Source of the DNA: Microdochium bolleyi
Lineage: Eukaryota > Ascomycota > Sordariomycetes > Xylariales > Microdochiaceae
Length of the DNA stretch: 64,000 nt
Direction of reading: 5' to 3'
Assembly: GCA_001566295.1 (NCBI GenBank)
Contig: KQ964246.1
Span: 2,728,001-2,792,000, forward strand
Shown here: positions 1 through 10,310 of the stretch, in pieces
Position numbering within the stretch: the stretch's first letter is position 1
Layout: each line of letters begins with the position of its first letter
Program-made: the position numbers and the translations under genes
Notes under the pieces: model-generated
Database searches by the model: none
Seen by the model: only the letters and a program-made list of their open reading frames with translations
Told to the model about the DNA's origin: nothing

Positions 1-2153
1 ACACGGCCGAACCAGCCGTCCGACCGGTCCTCGTCTCCTTAAACCCGTCGCAGAGCTTCGGGGCCGAGCTGGGCCATGGCACTGCACCGCCATCCCCAAT
101 TGCTCCTCCATGTTCTGGAAAGCGGTGCAGCATCATGGGCAGACAACCAGCAGAAGAGCCGCTGACTTGTCGACTGTACGAAGGACGCCATATGGACGTT
201 GGAGGTGAGCAGAGGATGAGGTACGGAGTACCGTGTTCTGTCCAGGCCTCGGAAGCGGTCTACGGAATACTCCAGGACAGGTAGGACTTCCCCTGTTCCC
301 CGGCGGTCCAATGTCGCTGCCTGACAAACCGGATCCGACCAGCAGGTCCACCCGGTTCTGGGGGCTTCCACCGTGGCAGCCAATCACAAGCAGCCCTGTC
401 CTCCGCGGGTGTTCCTCAAGGTCCGCGCCGCCGTCCTCAGGTTCCAAACGGCCTCGCATTCAGCCGACCGCCCACCTGTCGTTGTTGAAACCAACACTGC
501 CCACGCGCTGCGCTGCATGGCGCAGGCACGTCTCGATTGAGGACTTGCTTGCTCATGCAGCAAGTCACAAGCTCGGCTCTGGTCCTGCTCCATCTCGACC
601 GTCTTATTATTCTTCTTCTCGCTCTTGCACGGGGAGTCACTGCAGCCAAGCCCTTGACCCCATGAACAGCACGTCTGGTCTGGATCGCACGATGGCGAGG
701 AAAAGTGCACTTTCACTCATGCATCGTCGCGTGTTGGATCGCCAACCGCCAACAGGCCCGAGGCCCTCTGGGATCAAACCACCATCAAACCCACCTTCCT
801 GCATCAGCCCGGCTGTCGTACCCATCGAATCAGCGGGCGTCGTGCCGCCCCTCAGCCCTATCGTCGTGTCTCCTCGCATTGCAGCCCTTCACCAACTCAG
901 GGAGGTCGGGCAGCGGCCCACACTGACTCAATGGCCGCCAACCGAGGATCTGATTTGTGAGAGCCACCTCGGCGAGACAGCTGGGCACAGTCTCTGCGCA
1001 GCAAGCTTCGCACTGTCAGTACCGGGTCTCCTTCCCGTCAATGCAGCCAATCCCGTTCCTGGAAATCCCGCTGCCTCGTTCGTCCGTTCTTGTGTCCGGG
1101 CTAACCTCAACGTCTGTGACCAGCCGGTGCCGAACATGTCCTGCCGCGCGTCAGCCATGTTACAGCAGTGCTGATGCTCGACCGTTCTATTCGGGTGCCT
1201 GAGGGTGGGCTGAAGAAGTGTCTCATAGTTTCTTTGAATATTTGGCCTGCCTGGTGCAAAACGTGTTTGCCTTCGGCAGAGGACACGACAGCAACATACG
1301 TACGTAAGGCATCTAGCTGTGTACCATTCCCGTTCCCAGCGAGAGAAGCAGGAGCCTGTCACCCAGGCTACATGATTAAGAGCTTGGCATGTCTGCCAGG
1401 GACGGCGCTCGTCATCCGCCTAGCGTATGCAGCAGGGTCATTACTTGACGTTTTTGAGGCTCGGTCTTGTCCAGCGATTAGACCCTGAACGCACGGCTCC
1501 TACGATCAGAGGTCCGCCACATGGTATTTCCCATGAGCTTCGAGGCCCATAGCCAACGGCCGGCCTCCAAACAACACATACCAGAGACTTGACAGGTATG
1601 TCTAACGTGAGGTAAGGAGGTTAGTGAGCATCACGGAAGCCAATGCTCGCATCCAGGCACCTCAGGAGATGCGACCAATTGTGGCCATAGCAATTCAATC
1701 AACGTCACAATGCACCTCGCCGTGCACAAACGGTCACTTGTCAGAATCAGCTCGTGACTGGTCCAGTGTCATCGGGGACATCTCGGGCGTGCCGGGCACG
1801 GGAAAGCTACCGTGCAAGCGCGGCAGATGTCCGTCCGTCATGGCGTCTTTCATATTGGAAAGCTCGGGTCTCAGTCCCGCAACCAGCCCTCGTCTTTGTC
1901 GGAGTTTGGCAGGCGACTTTGAAATCAGATTTTGTTACACGCTAGTACACTTAAAAGCCCAGGCCACCGCCGCCCAGACTACCGACGAGACAGCATGAAG
2001 AAACACATACAAAGAAATCCGTCAGAACGAGGAAGTACAACATTTAGGAAGTGAGCAAAGGTCGTGATATCATCTCATGCCGCCCATGATCTGCCACAAG
2101 CACAGAATCGCGAGTATTCCTTCCAGGGCGTCCTTCGAAACTGCGGTCCATCA
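1..2153. other. Intergenic / no supported gene
   Basis: No reading frame here looks like a real protein. The longest open stretch (233-1174, +) has a Pro/Ser/Arg-rich composition typical of chance frames in GC-rich DNA, has no recognisable domain, and is matched by open frames on the other strand. A gene continuing in from the left of the window cannot be excluded. The right-hand part is the 3' flank of the gene ending at 2154. Confidence 0.5.
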
Positions 2154-3635
2154 TCACCGCCGTGGAGACGAGACCGACGAGACCGGCGAGACGACGTACT
2201 CCCGCCACGACTCGTCGTTGTCGTCGTCGCTACCAAGGCAGCTGAGCGGGGACACGCCGTTCGAGTCAAGATCGTCGTCGTTGTTCTTCCTGCCGTTGTA
2301 ACACCTGTCGTCGTTATTGCTGCTGCTATTTCTGTTGTCGTAGTTGCTGGGAACAGTAGTAGCATGGACGTCGGTGGTTCTGGTGGCTACCGGCTGCTGA
2401 GGCTGAGCCTTGCTCAGATTCTGCAGCGGCTCGGCCGTCAAGACCGGCGCTGCCAGCGGCGGCCGCCACTGCTGCTGCTGCTCACGGCGGTGTTGGTGGC
2501 GAGAGTCTGTCATCAACAAGCGGGAACGACTTGTATGCATTGGTTGGGGCGATGATGTGCTTGGAAAGGTCGGCCACATCGTGGTCCTGTCGAGGGTGCC
2601 CGCGTTGCTGGCACGGCCACGAGTTTCGTCCTGCTCGCGGGCATCGCGACGCCGGGGCCTGGGAGGCGGTCCCCGGCGAGGTGTCCTGTCCCTCACCGGA
2701 CGCGTAGGCCTTTCGTCACCCTGATGCTGATGCTGCTGCTGGTGCTGCTGCGGGTGCCGCACCTCCTGCCTCTGCTGCCGCCGGTCATGGCGCTGCTGCT
2801 CGTTGTAGTAGCCCGAGTTCTCGTCGCCCTGGCGGTATGGTGTCTCGTGCTGGTTGCGCTGCTGGACCTGCTCCGGGGAGGAGCGCGGGAGGCGCTCGTT
2901 GTGTACGGAGGTGTTGATCCGCAGCGGAAGGCTCAGCTTTGGTCCCGTGCTGCGCGCCGCTGGAAGAGCGGCCAGTGGTGGTGGGGGTGGTGGTGGTGGT
3001 GGTGGTGTCCTACTCTGCGTGGCCGACCTTGCACCGGTCGTTCCTGGACTTCGGGAGCCGACTGGTCTCCTCTGGATAGGCGGGAATACATGCCGGTTGT
3101 CAGGGGGGGAGCTGTTGTTGATGTCGTTGGTGCTGTCAGACATTCTTGGAAGCGCCGGACACAGCGATGCCCCTTCTGGATCAGACTGTAGTAGATGTCG
3201 AAATTCGCTGCCCGGAAGTCCCGTGAGGTTCTTGCACACCGAGAACATGGAGCTGCGCTGGGTCCTCCTGTCCACGACCACGGCCGCCGGAGGCTTCGCC
3301 AACGCCAGAGGATTTGCTTCGTATTGAGTAGATTTCTGGCAGAGGTAGGCCTGATGGCCTTGCCCTGGCTGCGTCTGCGATCCTACTCGTCGTGCAGAGG
3401 AGCCCTCTGCAAGACGGATACAGGGCTTCTGCGGATAATGCAGGTGAGTGTGTACTTGGACGATTTGCGGCCGGTGTGGTCCGGCGTGGTGATGCAGCGT
3501 CGGGTGCTGATGATTATGATTATGATGTATCTGCTGCTTTAGGGCTTGTATGTACGGAGGTTGCGAATGGTACGGGTCAAGATGGCTCGGGTTGGCAGGC
3601 TTGATGGGCTTGCGTCGGCGCGAGCACGATAGCAT
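2154..3635 (-). CDS. Hypothetical low-complexity Pro/Gln/His/Arg-rich protein
   Basis: The family is not recognised. The frame from the ATG at 3635 gives 493 residues. It contains a run of ten prolines encoded by the GGT-repeat tract near 2985-3006, His/Gln-rich stretches, an Arg-rich middle and a distinctive acidic end (DDDNDESWREYVVSPVSS), which suggests a disordered regulatory protein. The frame stays open upstream to 3908 without an ATG and includes the protein-like stretch LVDLARAYDQEHLYRWSG. In another frame an ATG at 3897 begins a plausible N-terminus (MATTNGHDTTSTAIQEHTSQ), so the true start may lie at 3897 and be joined by an intron that I could not place. The reading is supported by length and by the non-random C-terminus only. 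No transmembrane segment or signal peptide is visible. Confidence 0.45.
   Translation of the reverse strand: MLSCSRRRKPIKPANPSHLDPYHSQPPYIQALKQQIHHNHNHQHPTLHHHAGPHRPQIVQVHTHLHYPQKPCIRLAEGSSARRVGSQTQPGQGHQAYLCQKSTQYEANPLALAKPPAAVVVDRRTQRSSMFSVCKNLTGLPGSEFRHLLQSDPEGASLCPALPRMSDSTNDINNSSPPDNRHVFPPIQRRPVGSRSPGTTGARSATQSRTPPPPPPPPPPLAALPAARSTGPKLSLPLRINTSVHNERLPRSSPEQVQQRNQHETPYRQGDENSGYYNEQQRHDRRQQRQEVRHPQQHQQQHQHQGDERPTRPVRDRTPRRGPPPRPRRRDAREQDETRGRASNAGTLDRTTMWPTFPSTSSPQPMHTSRSRLLMTDSRHQHRREQQQQWRPPLAAPVLTAEPLQNLSKAQPQQPVATRTTDVHATTVPSNYDNRNSSSNNDDRCYNGRKNNDDDLDSNGVSPLSCLGSDDDNDESWREYVVSPVSSVSSPRR
2960..3007. repeat. GGT/GGN-rich microsatellite in a coding frame
   Basis: A nearly pure GGT repeat with a short G run. 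Read on the minus strand it encodes the polyproline tract of the hypothetical protein at 2154-3635. Such tracts vary in length between strains, so the exact Pro count should be treated as variable. Confidence 0.8.
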
Positions 3636-3897
3636 CGTGGCTTTCTCGCGGCCTGACCACCGATATAAATGTTCTTGATCGTAGGCACGCGCCAAGTCGA
3701 CAAGACTCTGGTGACAGATGCTCAGGCTTGCCCGCAAGTCGTGTACTACTGCTCTCGTTTGTGGGAGAGTATTTGGCTGTGAGCTGGTTGGCTGTTTTGT
3801 GTGTTTGGGGGACTCTTCCGCCGTTGGCAGATATTTGCTGCGAAGTGTGCTCTTGTATCGCTGTTGATGTTGTATCGTGTCCGTTCGTCGTCGCCAT

Positions 3898-5289
3898 GAA
3901 TGGTCCACCGGTTTAGAACCTGTGGACTCGCTTTATACCAAAAACATCATCGTTTCCTACTCTTGCCTCCACCGCTGCTGAAGGCGGCGTGACATCGTTC
4001 GCTAGTAATTCAATGCTCCTGCCCACGCGAAATCATTCTTTGCAGTTCTGTGCTGAGATAGGATTTCGTTACATTCGATCGAAGACCCGGATCCAGAGTA
4101 GTGACGGCTGTGGTTGCTGGTGCGCTTGCGAAAGGGACGAAAGCCAGCTAGATCACCAAAAACCATTGAAGCGGCGAGTTGAAATTGCAAGGGTTGAGAA
4201 GAAGCCTACAAAGACTGCAACGAAAGTCCGACGACGTCGCCGGTCATCCGTTTCCCGGCCATGACTTTCTTTGTTCGACTGCCGGCAAACAGGAGCAATC
4301 AACGCCACAGAGTAGAAATAAACACGTCCCGAAGCAGGTCGTTCGAAAATTGTGTAATTCACTGCAATGGCTTTAATCTGTTAGTTGTGTTATTTTGCCC
4401 ACGCTGAACCTCCGGCAGTGCGCCATACTTATCGAAAATACTTGCCTTCTCTGCCTCTTGAATAGCGAGCCGGCGAGCATCAAGATATTAGCATTCACAA
4501 CTGTGACTTTCATGTATCGGATTTCCTGCACTGTTGGCCCCTTGTGACCTCTGAGTCTCCAAGATCATACAAAGGGTCAGACTAAAGCTACTTAGTGTAT
4601 GGTAGCACAAGTTTGCACACATCTGCGACTTTCTTTGTCCGTGGTACTTTCATCCGTCAGCTAAGGGACAATAGATACATATGCAGCGGATTTGCCGACA
4701 AGCTGAGAATCAGGGGAACGACAGAGCTCCAGATACCAAGATGGAGTTGTGGAAGTCTCATTGTCAAGAGCGTGATGAACGAACATGCGCCCTAGTGATA
4801 GCCGCGTCGAACAAAAAGTCCAGCTGCTTGCTTGCTTTCGATATCCGCCTTGTCCAGGTCTTTCACCAACACAACCACGCACGACAAAAAGCACGCCACG
4901 ACAAAGACGCACGTGCCATGGCCGTCGTACCAATTCTTCTTTCTCGGCACACTGTTGTGTTTGCACTGAGCTATTTGACCCTGGACCTCAGTCCTCAAGA
5001 ACGAAACGCTTTTTTGGCAGTCTCGCTCTCGCCGAGCAAGAGCCGACCTTGTAACGTCTTTGAGATGAAAAATTCAGGTCATCTGGTAGGAACAGAGACC
5101 CCTCGAGGAGCACGACGCCACCATGAGGTATAATATCGCCATGTGCCTCCACGGTATGTTGTCCCAACATGTCCAACCCGTCTCTCATTGGGTTCCGGCA
5201 TAGACTTACTACAAAAATTCCAACAGAAGCCGACAAACCTTCGAACAGCTCGAATACGGTGGATAATATCTTGCTTACGCTTGAACAAA
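3898..5289. other. Intergenic, divergent upstream regions
   Basis: This lies between two outward-facing hypothetical genes. Short open frames on both strands have no recognisable content. An ATG in good context (5123, preceded by GCCACC) opens a short peptide followed by a GTATGT donor at 5154 and a CAACAG acceptor at 5226, but that splice leads into a frame that stops at 5354. It may be a leader exon or a short upstream ORF of the following gene. Confidence 0.4.
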
Positions 5290-6426
5290 ATGCCGAGATG
5301 TTTCCTGCGGAAGGCCTTCCAGCGCTGCTGCTGCGCCAGCAAAGATGCCGATGACGACAACAACAGCGTCAGAGCCACCATCACCTGTACCCCCAGGCCA
5401 ACCCAGCAGAATCCGAGACTCTCGAGATGTGTCGACCTGATCTCGGTATTCGTGCTGGCGACCACGGTCGTCCCACCTCCCGGCTCTGCGCCGAAACGAA
5501 ACGTCCTGCAGAAACGCCAGCACAAGCGCCTCTGTCGTGGCATGAGAGCGGACATCCCCAGCACCGACTATGCTTCTCCTCCTTCACCATCCGCACCGTC
5601 ATCTTTCTTCTTGACCGTGCCTGATGCACGCCAGAACCGCCATACTCCTCCTCACACACCCAGGCTGCCACACTCGTCGGAGGCGACAGCTCTGCGCCTC
5701 CGCCCCGGGCAGAAGTACCAGCGCGTGCAGACCCGGCACGGCCCAGAGCTCCTGCCCACCCGCGTGAGAGTCCCCGCATACACTCCGGACCGCGGGCGCT
5801 TCCTCGGCTTCCACGAGGTGGACGTGGCGTACCCCACCTCGATTGCCACCGCGGACGCCCTCGTTGCCCACATCACCCCGGAGAACATCGGCGCGGGTCG
5901 CTTTGGCGGGAGTGATACACCCAAGATCACCATCAGCAGCAGCAACGAGAGCAGCTCTGAGTGGTCGCGGGAGGCGAACCGGTCGTTGAATAACTTACAC
6001 GCCAACTGGACATCCCGAGGGGACTACTATTACCTGCAGCAGGAAGAACAGGAGAAAGAGGAACGCATGATATCAGGAGCACTTGGCCTCGGAAAGCAGC
6101 TGATTCAGAATGTGGACGCTTTCGACTCTCATAACTACGATGTCCGGCCCCCATCGCGAATGGGATTCCGGCACAGCGACAGTGCAGGGAGTAATCGAGG
6201 CGAGGATGATAACAGCAGCGGAAGAAGCTCAACCTTAGTGAACCAGCGAACTTGGGACGAAGAAAGTACAGATAGTGAAGGGTCGTCTGATGAGGAGGCT
6301 GTCGAGCAGCAGGCCACGGCGTGCAGCATTCGGAATATCACGCCGAGGCAAGTGAAGGAGTTCCGGCTGCAAAAGCGGAAGCCTATGGAGATTATGGCAG
6401 TGATCACTGAGAATGTGCGCTTTTGA
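5290..6426 (+). CDS. Hypothetical protein with acidic Ser-rich C-terminus
   Basis: Not recognised. The first ATG of the open frame is at 5290 and gives 378 residues; the frame is open upstream to 5143 but without an ATG. The N-terminus is basic and Cys-rich (residues 1-25), followed by a hydrophobic stretch around VDLISVFVLATTVV that could be a membrane segment. The part after about residue 150 looks truly coding (RVPAYTPDRGRFLGFHEVD and onward) and includes an acidic Ser-rich stretch near EESTDSEGSSDEEAVEQQ. The protein ends in a basic then hydrophobic tail (RKPMEIMAVITENVRF). An intron in the first 400 bases is possible, because the opposite strand also carries a membrane-like open frame there. 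I assign no function. Confidence 0.5.
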   Translation: MPRCFLRKAFQRCCCASKDADDDNNSVRATITCTPRPTQQNPRLSRCVDLISVFVLATTVVPPPGSAPKRNVLQKRQHKRLCRGMRADIPSTDYASPPSPSAPSSFFLTVPDARQNRHTPPHTPRLPHSSEATALRLRPGQKYQRVQTRHGPELLPTRVRVPAYTPDRGRFLGFHEVDVAYPTSIATADALVAHITPENIGAGRFGGSDTPKITISSSNESSSEWSREANRSLNNLHANWTSRGDYYYLQQEEQEKEERMISGALGLGKQLIQNVDAFDSHNYDVRPPSRMGFRHSDSAGSNRGEDDNSSGRSSTLVNQRTWDEESTDSEGSSDEEAVEQQATACSIRNITPRQVKEFRLQKRKPMEIMAVITENVRF

Positions 6427-6994
6427 CGGAAGACACCGGATTTGGAAGTCGAGGCAGGATGTTTGGCAAGGTATGATCGGCGCCAATTGACAGACAACAG
6501 CCTCGGTCACACACAATCATCTATACTGAGTAGAGGTAGAGATGAATTGACGAACAGCTATAGTTCGAAGGAGCCTACAGCCTGGGCCGGCACGTGATTG
6601 AATTCGATGACTGTTCCTTTACGTGAAATCATAGCGCTGTCTTCGCAAGGTCACCCACCAGTGGGGTACTGGGTCGACGTCGGAGCGGACTGTGCCAGAC
6701 AGAGCCTGGGTCCCAACAGCCACCCATTGTATCCTCGAAAAAAAGAACTAAGATTCGGAATGAACCACAGGCTGAAATGAATGACGTCGTAGAGCCTCGC
6801 AGATCGAAACATACCAGGGAGCCTGGTCAGATCGGATCCAGGTTCACGGCCCGGGGGAGGCCCGGAATGTTGTAATCGATAAGATCCCCGGTATGTACTC
6901 TGTCCAAGAAGAGTCATGGCGGGGTTCCCAATAATCGCAACGAATTGCCCGTTCCCATCAACCATCCAGCCAAACTGATCGACCGCGCTTTAAA
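6427..6994. other. Intergenic, upstream of riboflavin synthase
   Basis: This is a 568-base spacer holding the 3' flank of the hypothetical gene and the promoter of riboflavin synthase. I see no RNA gene. No FMN aptamer-like conserved block is apparent by eye, as expected for a eukaryotic rib gene. Confidence 0.5.
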
Positions 6995-7771
6995 ATGTTT
7001 ACCGGACTCGTGGAGGAGATCGGCGGTGCGTGATATTGAACATGGAGCTTTCCACAACCGGCGCATGACTAACGGAGGAATTGAATAGTTGTTGCCGAGC
7101 TGAACTCGCAGGATGAGACTGGGGGCACCTCGCTCACGATCGCCCTGCCAGAGAAGTCGCAACTTCTCTCAGATGCACAGCTGGGCGACAGTATCGCTAT
7201 AAACGGCTGCTGTCTCACTGCTACAGATCTGAAGAAGGATGCTTCGCCACCAACTTTCAAGGTTGGCATCGCGCCAGAGACACTGCGCCTCACCAATCTC
7301 GGCGCACTGCGGCAGGGCTCCCGGGTCAACCTCGAGCGAGCTGTCAGGGCAGACACACGTATGGGCGGGCACTTTGTCCAGGGCCACGTCGACACGATTG
7401 CGGAGATCGTCAAGGTCGAACAGGATGGCAATGCTCTAACCTTCCGCTTCGCGCCTAAGTCTCGCGAGTTCTTGAAGTATATCGTGTTCAAAGGCTTTAT
7501 TGCCATTGACGGCACAAGTTTGACGATAACCCAAGTTAATGATGCCGAGGGATGGTGGGAGATTATGCTGATTGCGTACTCTCAGGAGAAGGTGGTTCTT
7601 GCGCAGAAGAAGGCTGGCGAGACAGTCAACATTGAGGTCGATGTCCTGGCCAAGTATGCCGAGAAGTCGATGGCTGGCTACTTTAGTTCCCAAGAAGAGC
7701 TCCTAAAGCCTATCGTGGAGAAAATGGTTCAGGGTATGGTGGCCCAGGCCACGGGTGCACGAACAACATAG
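6995..7771 (+). CDS. RIB5: Riboflavin synthase alpha chain
   Basis: Riboflavin synthase dismutates two 6,7-dimethyl-8-ribityllumazine molecules to riboflavin plus the pyrimidinedione, the last step of vitamin B2 synthesis. Exons are 6995-7025 and 7089-7771, giving 237 residues. The 63-base intron has a GTGCGT donor and a GACTAAC branch site. The start is the hallmark MFTGLVEEIG, which exists only after splicing. Two homologous lumazine-binding barrels follow: the first carries NGCCLTAT and ends in GGHFVQGHVD, the second carries the paired IDGTSLTIT motif. This internal duplication defines the family, and the length fits fungal homologues. The C-terminus is a short helical tail that would mediate trimer formation. 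The stop lies only 22 bases from the stop of the convergent MUS81 gene. Confidence 0.95.
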
Positions 7772-7793
7772 AGTAAATGAAGTAACCCTCTTC

Positions 7794-9560
7794 TCATCCC
7801 CAGATGTCTGCGATTCTTTGGCTCAGGATCTTTCCAACCTTCTTGCGTTGCACCGGCAGGTTTCCAAGCTGAGAGAAGACCAACTCTCGCCTCTTCTTAT
7901 CGCCTTGCGAACCCTCGCCACAGTCGCGGAAGGCCTGAATGAAATCGTGCGGTGTCTTCCATCGTTTCTGGATCTCGATTGCCCGCTCGCCGGTGACTTG
8001 CCGTGTGCACATTAGCATTTTGAGGTAGAGGTCTCGCAACGTCATCAATTCCGACTTGGACGAAAGTGATGCGAATGCCGGATACGTGATGTAGTGGCTA
8101 ATGCTTGGCTCTGTTTGTCGAAGGTGCTTGACCAGCGGGAGGTAGTTCTGAGCAGTGAGCACCTCTGTGGGAATAACGAAGAGAGCCTTGTCCTCGTACT
8201 GCTTCTTCAGCAACATCGTCATCCGCGCGAGGTACCGTACAGAGTCGTCCATGGCCTGAGTCTTTTTCAGGAAGTAGCCATTCACTACTTGTGTGGACGC
8301 AATGGCTGATCTGACCATTTCTTCGTATTTGTTCAAACCTTCAGCGTCCATCCTCATCTCTTCCACGATGTAGATGACGTTCTTGACGCCGGATTTCTTT
8401 AGGCGAAACTTTTGCTCATGGAAACGACCATCTTTGATGCTCCCAATGAGGTCATCGAGCCTCTTCCGCTCCACGATCCAGTCGAGGACAACTTCGTCGC
8501 CCTCGGCACCTGCGCGGGCGAGGAAATTTGGGTCTTTGCACTTGGCGACCCAGAGTGCATCGCCAAGCTCCAAGGAGCGCATGATGGGATTTACGCCCTT
8601 CTGGCTCAAGGCATCGCGCATATAGTCTCGGTCGGTCTTTGCTCGGATTTCGCGAACATCGAGCACAAGTTCGACCGTGAACGTGCCTGGTGCGAGACGT
8701 ATTGGACTGAAGGTTGGCAGAGCAGAATCCTTGCTCGACGAACTTCCCGTGGCGACAATGTTCAGGTAGCTTTGCTCTGGCAACGAGTCGTCAGCGGTGG
8801 TGTATGTTGGCGCCCGGGCATCAAGTTCGTCATCGTCGTCCTCATGGTTGTCCCCGGTCAAATTGATCGCTTCTTGAGGCGCCGGATGGTTCGTGAAAGA
8901 CTGGCCTGCTTTGGGCATCGTGGTTTGCTTGATTCTGCGAGCGACTTCCCAGCCTTCGTCTGTCAACATGTACCGCCTCGTGGGTCGACCCTTTTCGGAC
9001 ACCAAGTCTTTGTCCAGGAGCGTCTTCATCGAGCTCCATGCCGTGTAATAGCTATTGGCATCTTTGGGGGCTGTAAATGAAGAATCGCAGTGTGAATGAG
9101 CCTCCTGGATGAGTTGATCCTTGGAGAGCCCTACTGGTGCTTCTTCATCGATCGTGGAGAGACCTAGGATGAGAGCATACGGGCCACTGCGAAGACTTGG
9201 TACGTATGGTTTCGCCTTCCGAGGCTTCTTCGCTGGTCGGGGTGGACCATCCTCATCGTCGTCGTCATCATGTGTTTGTCCTGCTTTCCCCGCATGTTTC
9301 CGCTTCGGCATGGGAAGACCATTCTCCTCGCAGTGTTGTTTGAGTTTCTCCGTGAGCCGGTCACATAACTTCGGCCCAAAACCCTTCAGCTGTTGCAGCT
9401 CCGAGGGATGCCCGAAGGTTATTGGACAAGCCTTCAGTGCCGCATGAGCATTTTTGTATGTGAGCAGGCCTTTCGAATTGCGTTCCCTTGCCTGATCTAC
9501 CCATTCCTGCACCCAGCCTAGAAGAAGCGGATTCGCTACTGGACGATCGGCTGGTGGCAT
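7794..9560 (-). CDS. MUS81: Crossover junction endonuclease MUS81
   Basis: This is the catalytic subunit of the MUS81-EME1/MMS4 structure-specific nuclease, which cuts 3' flaps, stalled forks and nicked Holliday junctions. It is a single exon. I chose the ATG at 9560 (MPPADRPVANPLL, 588 residues) because this matches the usual N-terminus; an upstream in-frame ATG at 9626 would add 22 residues of unlikely composition. Domains are an N-terminal helix-hairpin-helix region (about 1-85, with LQQLKGFGPKLCDRL), a basic linker, a winged-helix domain (about 125-240), and an ERCC4-type nuclease (about 295-430) with LDVREIRAK, LELGDALWVA and the catalytic ERKRLDD signature. A C-terminal HhH2 region contains a WKTPHDFIQAF segment. 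All expected catalytic acids are present. It is convergent with RIB5. Confidence 0.96.
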   Translation of the reverse strand: MPPADRPVANPLLLGWVQEWVDQARERNSKGLLTYKNAHAALKACPITFGHPSELQQLKGFGPKLCDRLTEKLKQHCEENGLPMPKRKHAGKAGQTHDDDDDEDGPPRPAKKPRKAKPYVPSLRSGPYALILGLSTIDEEAPVGLSKDQLIQEAHSHCDSSFTAPKDANSYYTAWSSMKTLLDKDLVSEKGRPTRRYMLTDEGWEVARRIKQTTMPKAGQSFTNHPAPQEAINLTGDNHEDDDDELDARAPTYTTADDSLPEQSYLNIVATGSSSSKDSALPTFSPIRLAPGTFTVELVLDVREIRAKTDRDYMRDALSQKGVNPIMRSLELGDALWVAKCKDPNFLARAGAEGDEVVLDWIVERKRLDDLIGSIKDGRFHEQKFRLKKSGVKNVIYIVEEMRMDAEGLNKYEEMVRSAIASTQVVNGYFLKKTQAMDDSVRYLARMTMLLKKQYEDKALFVIPTEVLTAQNYLPLVKHLRQTEPSISHYITYPAFASLSSKSELMTLRDLYLKMLMCTRQVTGERAIEIQKRWKTPHDFIQAFRDCGEGSQGDKKRRELVFSQLGNLPVQRKKVGKILSQRIADIWG

Positions 9561-10310
9561 TTTTGAGGTGGTGTTCTCGTGGCTTGAGAGGCAGAAGAGC
9601 CGGGGATGGGCAGACCAAATAGTCAAGGCATGTAGTGTGATGTGTTGTGCATAAGGCGCAGACGATGTGGACGCGTCAACGCGATGCTCGTGGTGATGGT
9701 GGAAATCTAAGCAGGGGCTGGCACTCTAGCGCACACGAGGAACACGCCAGGTCAGGTGACTATACACTGCCTTGACACACCAAGGACCAGACTGGGCAGG
9801 CACGAGAGAAGTGCTGTAGCCGGCCACGCAGAATCAAGAGAAATACTTGTCTATGACGTGCTCCGTTTTAATCAGGACGTGATCACATCTCGAAGGTTTG
9901 AAGCTCCAAGGCTTGCGATACTGCTAAAGAAACTCATCCTGCGACTTGCAAGGGCAGCGGTCAACATGAACCTAGAAGGTTGACAGGGGACCTGAAGCTA
10001 GGACATCGTATTGCAGTGGTGGGGCCTTGCGTTGTCCACCAGGCGAAGGGCGGGGCACTGCATCCAGTGATGGAGCTCCCCGCCGGCGTCACTCCGTCGC
10101 AATTGGCGATTCCCCGGGCTGTGTCGTGGCAGAGCATATCATTGTCGTCTATTTCTTCCGAGCACTGAGCGTCTTCTTCGTGTCTTACTTTCATTGTCCC
10201 ACGGCCTCCTCCATCGTACTCGAAACCTGAGCCACAACCTCACAGCATCTACCATCAACCCCGCCTGCTCACTTCGACTTGAGCTCCTTAGCAACGACTG
10301 CTCCAGCAAA
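9561..10310. other. Divergent promoter region MUS81 / AGM1
   Basis: A 750-base spacer separates two divergent genes, so both promoters lie here. No additional gene is supported. The longer open frames on either strand have no recognisable content. Confidence 0.5.

Noticed and set aside
233..1174. 313-codon open frame on +
   Set aside because: Pro/Ser/Arg-rich chance-like composition, no domain, and overlapping open frames of similar quality on the minus strand.
5079..5564. Minus-strand frame with a hydrophobic segment opposite the gene at 5290-6426
   Set aside because: The hydrophobic stretch is membrane-like, but the plus-strand frame continues into clearly coding sequence; the minus frame has no further support.
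9561..9626. Longer N-terminus for MUS81
   Set aside because: The 22 added residues are not typical, and MPPADRPVANPLL matches the usual start.
10194..10310. 39-residue N-terminal extension of AGM1
   Set aside because: The extension is not protein-like; MDRDAIIAASKKH is the expected start with good ATG context.
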